From NCBI GenBank assembly GCA_947625595.1, contig CANQOX010000003.1, positions 1 through 50,745 on the forward strand: a DNA stretch of 50,745 bases, written 5' to 3'. This document shows positions 35,026 to 42,900 of the stretch, piece after piece (the first letter of the stretch is position 1; each line of letters opens with the position of its first letter). The notes under the pieces are model-generated. The model was given only the letters and a program-made list of their open reading frames with translations. It did no database searches and was not told where the DNA came from. The position numbers were made by a program, and so were the translations under genes. This DNA is from an uncultured Clostridia bacterium (GTDB lineage: Bacteria; Bacillota; Clostridia; Christensenellales; Borkfalkiaceae).

Positions 35026-35769
35026 TCAGACGACGACGGGCAATCCCTCGAGCGCGGCGCGGCGGGACTTTGACAGCTCGTCGAAGATGAGCATGTCGAA
35101 GGCGGAGAGCGGCTCCATGAGATACGTCCCCGTCTGGTCAAATTTGGACTGGTCGGCGACGAGCACGCGGAAGACAGAGTGGCGGAAGACCGTCCGCTTG
35201 ATCTCCCTCTGGTCGAGGGAACTCTCGTACGTCCCTCGGCTGTCGAGGGCGGAACAGGACGTGAGCATGAGGTCAAACTGAAATTCCGACATCAGCGTAT
35301 TTGTCCAGCTCCCTGTGATGGAGTGCCCGTGTGGGGAGACCGTTCCCCCGGGGAGGATGAGATTGATGCCACGGATGCGGGAGAGGACCGCAACGGCCTG
35401 CAGAGAATTGGTGATGACCGTCTTCTCGGAGAGGCTCATCTGCTGGGCGACGGCGAGCACGGTCGAGGAATTGTCGAGAAAGACCGTCTTGAAGTCGGTG
35501 GGGAGGTGTTCGATCGCCTTCCGCGCGATCTGCACTTTGGACTCGGCGTTCTCGGTCATGCGGACGAGAATGGAAACTTCGTCGGCCGCCTCGAGCAGGA
35601 CTGCGCCCCCGTGGCTTCTGCGAAGCAGGCCGAGGTCCTGCAGATCGATGAGATCGCGGCGGATCGTCGCCTCGCTCACATACAGCGTCTTCGCAAGTTC
35701 AGCGACCGTTGCCGAACCCTTTTTCCGCAGGATGGTGAGGATCTGTTCCTTTCTGGCGTCGTTTAACAT
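35026..35769 (-). CDS. DeoR/GlpR-family regulator of rhamnose genes
   Basis: A 247-aa repressor-type regulator. Residues ~6-60 are the DeoR winged helix-turn-helix (RKEQILTILRKKGSATVAEL, then the family signature VSEATIRRDLIDLQDLGLLRRSHGG). Residues ~75-235 form the isomerase-like sugar-phosphate sensor domain with FLDNSSTVLAVA, VITNSLQAV and the LPGG motif. It is divergent from rhaB, and Firmicutes are known to use DeoR-type RhaR proteins for rhamnose catabolism, so the effector is likely rhamnulose-1-phosphate or a related intermediate. A consensus promoter drives it; the SD is weak (GGAAG). High confidence for family, good for regulon. Confidence 0.9.
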   Translation of the reverse strand: MLNDARKEQILTILRKKGSATVAELAKTLYVSEATIRRDLIDLQDLGLLRRSHGGAVLLEAADEVSILVRMTENAESKVQIARKAIEHLPTDFKTVFLDNSSTVLAVAQQMSLSEKTVITNSLQAVAVLSRIRGINLILPGGTVSPHGHSITGSWTNTLMSEFQFDLMLTSCSALDSRGTYESSLDQREIKRTVFRHSVFRVLVADQSKFDQTGTYLMEPLSAFDMLIFDELSKSRRAALEGLPVVV

Positions 35770-35803
35770 CTTGTCACTTCCGTTTTTGATTGAATTTGCT
35801 CAT

Positions 35804-35832
35804 ATTGTAGCATATTTCTGAAGTTTTGTCAA
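35804..35832 (-). promoter_or_regulatory. Promoter of DeoR regulator
   Basis: Minus strand: -35 TTGACA (35827-35832), 17-bp spacer, -10 TACAAT (35804-35809). Confidence 0.85.
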
Positions 35833-35859
35833 GATTTCAAATAAATATAGACAAAATTT
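35821..35859. promoter_or_regulatory. Candidate operator between divergent deoR and rhaB
   Basis: AAGTTTTGTC (35821-35830) and GACAAAATTT (35850-35859) are inverted repeats (9 of 10 matching) that span the -35 boxes of both divergent promoters. They are well placed for a DeoR-type dimer or tetramer to shut off both genes. Confidence 0.5.
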
Positions 35860-35876
35860 TCACCCTATGATATGAT
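35848..35876 (+). promoter_or_regulatory. Promoter of rhaBAD
   Basis: -35 TAGACA (35848-35853), 17-bp spacer, -10 TATGAT (35871-35876), within the ATGATATGATAAATGTG block shared with the transporter promoter at 18356-18384. Confidence 0.8.
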
Positions 35877-35893
35877 AAATGTGAGGTAAGTAC

Positions 35894-37264
35894 ATGAATG
35901 AGTATCTTGCGATCGATATCGGAGCGTCCTCGGGGAGGCACATCCTCGGCTCTTTGGGGCGCGACGGCATTCTTTCGATCGAGGAGATCTACCGTTTCCC
36001 CAATGCGCCCGTCGAGCGCAACGGTGACCTCGTCTGGGACATCGATTATCTGAAACAGCAGATCATCGCGGGTCTGAAGAGGGCGGGGGAGATGGGACGC
36101 ATTCCCGACAGCGTCGGGATCGACACATGGGCGGTGGATTACGCCCTCCTCGGCAAGAAGAACGATCTCCTCGGCCCCATTCACGCCTACCGCTCGGACA
36201 GGACCCAGCCCTTCATCTCGTCTGTGCACAGGGCAGTGTCCTTCGAGACGCTCTATGCGCGGACGGGGATCCAGTTCCAGCCCTTCAATACGATCTATCA
36301 GCTCGCTGCGGATCAGAAGAGCGGCCTGCTCAAACGGGCAGAATCCATGCTCATGCTTCCCGATTATCTTCACTTTTTCCTGACGGGAAAGATGAGCAGG
36401 GAGTACACCAATGCAACTTCCAGCGGCCTCGTAAATACAGAGAGACGCGAATGGGACAACGACATTTTATCGGCGCTCGGGTATCCCGAGAAGCTCTTCC
36501 CGCCCCTCTCCCAACCGGGGACCAAGCTTGGCTTTTTCACCGACGAGATCAGGAAGGCGGTCGGATACAACGCCCTCGTCGTCCTTCCCGCCACGCACGA
36601 CACGGCCAGCGCCGTCGTCGCTTCCCTTGCGAAGCAGGGGGCCTACCTCTCGAGCGGGACATGGTCCCTGCTCGGCGCCGTGCAGAAGACGGCGCATAAG
36701 AACGGGAAGTGCCGCTGTTTCAATTACTCCAACGAGGGCCATCTGAACGGGACATTCAGGCTTCAGAAGAACATCATGGGGCTCTGGATCGTGCAGAGGC
36801 TCAGGGAGGAAGAGGGGGGAGCTCTCTCCTTTGCCGACCTTGCCGATCTCGCCGCACGGAGCGAAGTTGACATCGATATCGACGTCAATGACCCCGTCTA
36901 CCTCGCCCCCGAGAACATGAAGCGGCAGATCGAGAAGGAGGCGGGCAGAAGCCTTTCGCTCGGCGAAGCCCTGTATGCCGCCTTCCGCGGTTTGGCGAAG
37001 TGCTACCGCAATTCCCTCACCGAGCTCTCCTCCATCACGGGCGAACAGTACAGGGAGCTCAATGTCTTCGGCGGCGGCAGCAAGAACGCGCTTCTGAACC
37101 GTCTCACCGCAGAGATCGCGAAAGTCCGCATCACGGCTGGACCGATCGAGGCGACGGCGATCGGAAATCTTCTCGTACAGATGGAGGCGATGGGCGAGCT
37201 CTCCCTGCAGAATGCGTCCGCCATCGTGGCAAAATCGTTCCAAGCGGAGGTATATACCCCATGA
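35894..37264 (+). CDS. rhaB: Rhamnulokinase
   Basis: A 456-aa FGGY-family sugar kinase that phosphorylates L-rhamnulose to L-rhamnulose-1-phosphate. Seen: the N-terminal phosphate-1 motif YLAIDIGASSGRH, the rhamnulokinase-type SVGIDTWAVDYALL, YARTGIQFQPFNTIYQL, the second-domain ATHDTASAV motif and the C-terminal adenosine motif NVFGGGSKNALLN. The length (456 aa) is close to known RhaB proteins. A GAGGT sequence precedes the start. It is first in rhaBAD; its stop overlaps the rhaA start by 4 nt (ATGA). Confidence 0.96.
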   Translation: MNEYLAIDIGASSGRHILGSLGRDGILSIEEIYRFPNAPVERNGDLVWDIDYLKQQIIAGLKRAGEMGRIPDSVGIDTWAVDYALLGKKNDLLGPIHAYRSDRTQPFISSVHRAVSFETLYARTGIQFQPFNTIYQLAADQKSGLLKRAESMLMLPDYLHFFLTGKMSREYTNATSSGLVNTERREWDNDILSALGYPEKLFPPLSQPGTKLGFFTDEIRKAVGYNALVVLPATHDTASAVVASLAKQGAYLSSGTWSLLGAVQKTAHKNGKCRCFNYSNEGHLNGTFRLQKNIMGLWIVQRLREEEGGALSFADLADLAARSEVDIDIDVNDPVYLAPENMKRQIEKEAGRSLSLGEALYAAFRGLAKCYRNSLTELSSITGEQYRELNVFGGGSKNALLNRLTAEIAKVRITAGPIEATAIGNLLVQMEAMGELSLQNASAIVAKSFQAEVYTP

Positions 37265-38496
37265 CAGATTACAGGAAAGCATATCAGGCGTTCGGCGTCG
37301 ACCCCGAATCGGCGTTTGAGACGCTCAAAAATATCCCCGTCTCCATTCACTGCTGGCAGGGCGACGACGTCCTCGGCTTTGACGGCGCGGGAAGCCTCTC
37401 GGGCGGCATTCAGACGACGGGGAATTATCTCGGCCGCGCCCGCAATTTTGAGGAGCTCAAAGCCGACATCAGGGAGGCCTTCTCTCTGATGCCGGGGAAA
37501 AAGCGGCTCAACCTTCACGCCAGCTACGCCGTCTTGGGCGCAGACAAGGGGAAGGTCGACCGCGACGGCTACACGTTCAAATATTTCATCCCGTGGGTAG
37601 AATTCGCCAAGGAGCTGGGACTCGACGGCATCGATTTCAACCCTACGTTTTTTGCCCACCCCAATATGAAGGACGGACTCACTCTCTCCTCCCCCCAAGA
37701 GAACGTCCGCTCCTTCTGGGTGGAGCACGGCAAGCGGTGCATGGAGATTGCCGCCGAGCTCGGCAAGGCCTTCCATAAGCCCTGCCTCGTCAACATCTGG
37801 ATCCCCGACGGGTTCAAGGACGTCCCCGCCGACCGTCTTGGCCCCCGTCTCCGCCTCAAGCGTTCCCTCGACGAGATCCTTGAGAATTACGACAGGGAGT
37901 GGGTCATTCCCGCCGTCGAGAGCAAGGTCTTCGGCATCGGCGTGGAGAGCTACACCGTCGGCTCCAACGAATTTTATCAGAACTACGCCGCGCAGAAGGG
38001 CATCTGCTGCCTTCTCGACAACGGCCACTATCACCCGCTCGAATATGTCTCTGACAAGATCCCCGCCCTCCTCGCCTTCTACGACAGGGTCGCCCTGCAC
38101 GTCACGAGAGGGGTCCGCTGGGACAGCGACCACGTCGTCCTTTTCGAGGACGAGCTCAAGGAGATCGCAAAGGAGATCGTCCGCAACGGCGCAACGGATA
38201 AGGTCCTCATCGGCCTCGACTACTTCGACGCCTCTATCAACCGCATCTTCGCATGGGTCACGGGCCAACGTTCCATGCAGAAAGCTCTCCTGTACGCCCT
38301 CCTTCTCCCCAATGAGGAGATGAAGAAATTGCAGGACGCGGGCGACTTTACCGCCCTCATGGACCTGCAGGAGAGGATCAAGACGCTTCCCTTCGGGGCG
38401 GCGTGGGAAGACTATCTCCGCCGCGAGGGACTTGCCGAAGATGTGCTTGCGCGCGTTCGCGACTATGAACGGACTGTGTTGAAGGAGAGAGTATGA
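37261..38496 (+). CDS. rhaA: L-rhamnose isomerase
   Basis: A 411-aa metal-dependent cytosolic isomerase converting L-rhamnose to L-rhamnulose. Seen: the N-terminal family segment VSIHCWQGDDVLGFD, the metal-ligand regions IGVESYTVGSNEFY (Glu) and LLDNGHYHPLE (Asp/His), GVRWDSDHVV (Asp), and the flexible LGADKGKVDRDGY loop over the active site. Length matches the family. The ORF in the track starts inside rhaB; the true start is the ATG at 37261, coupled to the rhaB stop. It also overlaps rhaD by 4 nt, so the three enzymes are made from one coupled mRNA. Confidence 0.97.
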   Translation: MTDYRKAYQAFGVDPESAFETLKNIPVSIHCWQGDDVLGFDGAGSLSGGIQTTGNYLGRARNFEELKADIREAFSLMPGKKRLNLHASYAVLGADKGKVDRDGYTFKYFIPWVEFAKELGLDGIDFNPTFFAHPNMKDGLTLSSPQENVRSFWVEHGKRCMEIAAELGKAFHKPCLVNIWIPDGFKDVPADRLGPRLRLKRSLDEILENYDREWVIPAVESKVFGIGVESYTVGSNEFYQNYAAQKGICCLLDNGHYHPLEYVSDKIPALLAFYDRVALHVTRGVRWDSDHVVLFEDELKEIAKEIVRNGATDKVLIGLDYFDASINRIFAWVTGQRSMQKALLYALLLPNEEMKKLQDAGDFTALMDLQERIKTLPFGAAWEDYLRREGLAEDVLARVRDYERTVLKERV

Positions 38497-39305
38497 AGGA
38501 TATGCTGACTGCGCCTTTTCTGAAGGCCTTTTCCAAGACGACGAGCAACATGTACCGCCTCGGCTGGGACGAGCGGAACGGGGGGAATCTTTCCCTCCTC
38601 CTTGACGAAGAGGAGATCGCGCCCTACGTCGATCTGAACGCCGTCAAACGCCGCTTTGAGCTTGGCTTTGACGCCAAAGAACTGCACGGAAAATATTTTA
38701 TCGTCACTGGGACACAGAAATATTTCAAGAACGTGGAGGGGAACGAGGAGACCAACCTCGGGCTTTTCCGTATCTCCGAGGACGGCAGAAAGGGCGAACT
38801 CCTCTGGGGCTACCTCGACGGCGGTCGGCCCACGAGCGAGCTTCCCGCACACCTCATGAGCCACATCTCCCGCCTGCGCGTCGACCCCGAGAACAGGGTC
38901 GTCATGCACACCCACCCCACAAACCTCGTCGCCATGACCTATGTGCATGAGCTCGAGACCAGACAGTTCACCCACACCCTTTGGCAAATGTCCACAGAGT
39001 GCATCGTCGTCTTCCCCGACGGCGTCGAGGTCCTGCCTTGGATGCTCTGTGGCACCAATGAGATCGGCGAGGCAACGGCTGACCGCATGAGAAATGCCCG
39101 CGTGGTCGTTTGGTCCATGCACGGCATCTATGGCGCGGGAAAGACGCTCGACGAAGCGTTCGGGCTCGTGGAGACGGTGGAGAAGGCCGCCGCGATCTAC
39201 ATGTTGACGGCCAATCTGAACAAGATCAACACGATCAAAGATGAGGAGCTGAAAGTTCTCGCAAACTATTTCGGCGTCAAGTACCGTTCGGGCATCATCG
39301 ATTGA
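38493..39305 (+). CDS. rhaD: Rhamnulose-1-phosphate aldolase
   Basis: A 270-aa class II zinc aldolase that splits L-rhamnulose-1-phosphate into DHAP and L-lactaldehyde. Seen: GGNLS near the N terminus (phosphate binding), SELPAHLMSH (catalytic Glu region), zinc ligands in MHTHPTN and the third His in WSMHGIYG. Length matches E. coli RhaD. It is coupled to rhaA by ATGA overlap. No terminator hairpin with a T tract is evident after it; the transcript runs into the repeat-filled intergenic region. Confidence 0.96.
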   Translation: MKDMLTAPFLKAFSKTTSNMYRLGWDERNGGNLSLLLDEEEIAPYVDLNAVKRRFELGFDAKELHGKYFIVTGTQKYFKNVEGNEETNLGLFRISEDGRKGELLWGYLDGGRPTSELPAHLMSHISRLRVDPENRVVMHTHPTNLVAMTYVHELETRQFTHTLWQMSTECIVVFPDGVEVLPWMLCGTNEIGEATADRMRNARVVVWSMHGIYGAGKTLDEAFGLVETVEKAAAIYMLTANLNKINTIKDEELKVLANYFGVKYRSGIID

Positions 39306-39324
39306 CCCCGCTCATCGGGAAAAT

Positions 39325-39432
39325 GTTCATCCTGCGGAAAATGTTCATCCTGCGGAACACGCTCATCCTGCGGAATACGCTCATCCTGCGGAATACGCTC
39401 ATCCTGCGGAATACGCTCATCCTGAGCCGTAG
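39325..39432. repeat. 18-bp tandem repeat array (six units)
   Basis: Units of consensus GCTCATCCTGCGGAATAC start at 39325, 39343, 39361, 39379, 39397 and 39415 (the last passes into the full element). Its first ten bases equal the terminal sequence of the MITE-like element, so the array looks like a local amplification of that end. Confidence 0.9.
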
Positions 39433-39505
39433 GCGAAGGATCTCATAGACCTACGGACTTCGTTCAGGGGATTCTTCATTCGCTCCGCTCCCTCAGAATG
39501 ACGCA
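39415..39505. repeat. MITE-like element, copy A
   Basis: It begins GCTCATCCTGAG, has the central block CATAGACCTACGGACTTCGT and ends CCTCAGAATGAC. The ends are imperfect inverted repeats of each other. It diverges from copies B and C in the outer parts. Confidence 0.75.
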
Positions 39506-39667
39506 GTGGCCCTCCATGGGAGGCCCCGTCTTTACCCCCTCCCGAGGAGGGGGGTAGGGGGGTGGGCAACGATTCTGAATGATGCCCACCTCAGTCACCT
39601 TCGGTGACAGCTCCTCCTTGGGAGGAGCCGAGGGAACCCCGCCCCGCACGCTCATCCTGCGGAATAC

Positions 39668-39769
39668 GCTCATCCTGAACGCAGTGAAGGATCTCATAGA
39701 CCTACGGACTTCGTTCAGGGGATTCTTCAGTCGCTTCGCTCCTTCAGAATGAGCGCTTGCCCCCTCCCG
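39668..39769. repeat. MITE-like element, copy B
   Basis: It begins GCTCATCCTGAACG; the 87-bp core ends TTCAGAATGAGC, giving terminal inverted repeats GCTCATCCTGAA/GCTCATTCTGAA (11 of 12). It is preceded by a single 18-bp unit at 39650. Copy C, 110 bp downstream, is almost identical over 102 bp. Confidence 0.85.
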
Positions 39770-39777
39770 CCCCGCAC

Positions 39778-39879
39778 GCTCATCCTGAACGCAGTGAAGG
39801 ATCTCATAGACCCATGGACTTCGTTCAGGGGATTCTTCAGTCGCTTCGCTCCTTCAGAATGAGCGCTTGCCCCCTCCCG
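39778..39879. repeat. MITE-like element, copy C
   Basis: Matches copy B over 102 bp with two differences in the centre (CCCATGG for CCTACGG). Too short to encode a transposase; mobility would have to be provided in trans. Confidence 0.85.
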
Positions 39880-39994
39880 AGGAGGGGGTAGGGGGGTGGG
39901 CAACGAAGACACAAGGCAAAAATCAACAAAGGCTCTACCCGTGCGAGAGCGCGGAGAGAATAAAGGATAAGGGAAAAATTTAAGGAGGAGAATT

Positions 39995-42900
39995 ATGAAA
40001 CAGACAAAGACAAGGCGCTTTTTGCTTGTTGTGACGTTGATGCTGCTCGTGCTGACGCTCGGGCTTGGCCTCTTCTTCATGCAGCCGAAGAGCGCAAGCG
40101 CAGAAGAAGTCGCTGAACTTGTGCCGCTTGCTGATGCGGAATTGCAGCAAACGCAGGCAATCAAAGCTGGCACTGGCGGAGGCGTTTGGTGGGATGGTTT
40201 AGATCATACTCAAATGCGCCTGATGTATTATAAGGTTCAAGGTGGCGATAATGTTAAGCCTACACGTTTAACAGAAGGTGGCCAAAAAAAATATTCAAAT
40301 ACTGACAAAATCAAAATTGTCCAAGGCGGCGACGGGCAATATAAGACGCTTACAGAAAGGGCGGTGAACACTGTTGTTTGGCTCGACAATATGGGCGCTG
40401 TTAACGGTGATGAAAACGTTGGTGAGCTTTGGATCAGTTTTACTGACCCTGTATGGATCGAGGGCATTTCTGAAGTGATGATTTGCTCTGGTTTTGAAGA
40501 ATTGAACGGTCAGGGAACCCCCACAGGCGTTAAGACTACCAAAGACTATTATTTTTGGAATGCAGGTTATAAGGGCTGGCAGACGAGGATTGATGCCTCG
40601 AAAGGAATAGAAGTTACCTATACAGGTGACGGCGTTGACTTCGGCGAAAAGCTCAACCCGAGTGAATTCACTGTAAAGGCGACCCTCAAAGGTAGCGAGG
40701 AAGCTACTGAGATTGATGCTTCCGCTTGCACCTATGAGTATAATTATAACGGTCTTACCGAAGGTGGCCAAATGACTGTTACAGTAAAGTATCAGGACGC
40801 TGCCGCGAAGACCGTCAATGTCACAGTTGCTGCAACCGATGCAACTGAAGGCTTGGAAATCTTGCACGACGGAAACCATGCTTGCGACAAGGCGCATAGA
40901 ACAGATTGGGATGCAACGCAAATGAGCTTTTTCGTGTCCACGAAGGGCGAGAGTGCACCCAAACCCGATACCGCGACAAATACTACGGCTTGGTTGAACG
41001 AAACGAGCAACGTGACCGATTTCCTACTTTTCAATGGTGAAAACTATGATACGTGGAGATGGCATGTGGCATGGATCAGCTATTTTGCTAATCAAACTTC
41101 CTCGGGCGAAGAGAATGTTTATGAAATTTGGTTTTGCATAAAGCAAGGTGATGCACACGATCAAGCACATAAAGATTGGAAAAACGGAATTCAAACCGTG
41201 ACATTTAAGGCGGGCTTCCGTATTGATAATACCAATGATCCTAACAAGAAACTTGTTGTTAAAGAAGATGTCACTCTTTGGAATGCTCATGACGCAGGTT
41301 GGCAGCGTGCGGTCTCTGAAATTACTGCAAAGACGGCAGGCGATGTATCTCTCTCCTGCGATCTTGGTCAGCAGCTTTCCGCCGAAGAGCTTGCAAAGCT
41401 CACGGTGACGGGCAAGTTCATTGACGGCAGCGAGGACAAGACCATCGATAACTCCAAAGTCTCTATCGCGCTTCCCGAGACGGCGGGCGAGGGACAGGCG
41501 ACTATCACTTATCAAGGCAAGACGGCGAAAGTGAACGTCAACATGAAGGCAAAAACACTCGATCGAATCGAGGTGTCGAATACAGACGGTATCACCGCAG
41601 CGCAATGGACGCGCGCAGATTTCTCAAAAATCGTCGTAAAGGCACATTTCGTGGACGAGGAAGGCGAAGGGGTCACACTAACACCCGATCAATACACAGT
41701 CACATGTGATACATGGACAAAGACCGGCACGGTCAAAGCGACCGTCTCCTACACCTATGTTGAAGGGCAAACCAAGACCGCTGAGTTTGATGTTTCCGTT
41801 ACAGCCGAGGCGGCCCCCGAGGCGTATCTTGAAATTCTGGAAGAGGCGCACAATACAAACGCTGTATTCCCTGGGCATTACAGTTATGCCTTGTCTTACA
41901 AAGTCAATTTTGTTGGTGTAGACCTGAAAGGGTTCAACCTTGCTGCTGCCAACTACTACTTTGATAAAGTGAAGGGCATTCATCTCACTGATTATATCGA
42001 ATTTGCCTACGGCAATGAGACGAAGTCGGCGACGGAACTCTTTGCGAGTGGCGATTTGGAGCACATTGGATTTTCGGATAGTGGCAGATTGGTTATTTGC
42101 TTCAAAGATGACACTATACGCAGCAAAGTAACGCAGACCACCTTTAAGGCAGGCATGGAAATTGCGTCAAATCAAAATGCGTTTGACTTCGGTGCTCCTC
42201 AAACTACACTTGATTCAACTGCGATTTTCCTCGCCAACGCTGTTCTCAAAAAAGACTATGTGTTCTACAACGGCGGTGCAAGCGGCTGGCTCAAAGCAGT
42301 TGATACGCTCACCGCATCGTATGAGGGAACCGTTCTTCAGAACAACAATCTCAACAAAGATAACCTTACAGTCATGGCGAAGCATTTCGGCGAAGCCCAG
42401 GCGACCAAGCTTGCCAATGATGCTTACACCGTAGACTTCTCTTCCGCGGAAGTCGGCGATGCTGTTCAGGGCACTGTCACTTACCGCGGCAAGACGGCGA
42501 CCTTCACCGTCAAAGTCGAAGCTCCCACCAAGACGCTTGACCGCATCGAAGTTTCGGGCACGACCAAGTTCTCGGCGGCGCGCTTCGGCACAGCTCCCGC
42601 GCTCACGGGTCTCGTCGTAACTGCGTACTTTGAGGGCGAAGACGAGGGCGAGGTCCTTCAAGCGGGCGTAAACGGTTACACCGTCGGCGCGATGGATATG
42701 TGGGCCGCAGAGGGCGATCACAAGATCACTGTCTCCTACACCTATGGCACGACGACCAAGACCGCAGAGATCACACTTGCAATCACCGCTCCCGACGCAA
42801 CGAAGTACTTCGAAGTCCTCGAAGGCGGCTCCAACAACGGCTACATGCACAACAACACGTGGGGCAACCAGGGAGAAGGCAAGAACGGCGTGCGTTTTGA

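Larger units (their letters stand above)
39306..39994. other. Repeat-filled intergenic region
   Basis: 689 bp without a credible gene. It contains six 18-bp tandem units, three copies of a MITE-like element, two G-rich tracts (about 39536-39571 and 39871-39905) each ending GTGGGCAACGA, and a small GCTCCTCC/GGAGGAGC hairpin near 39611-39630. An AAGGAGG site for the next gene closes it (39982-39989). No promoter for the next gene is obvious. Confidence 0.8.

Noticed and set aside
39325-39432. Possible CRISPR array
   Set aside because: The repeat units are directly tandem with no unique spacers, unit length is 18 bp, and no cas genes are nearby.
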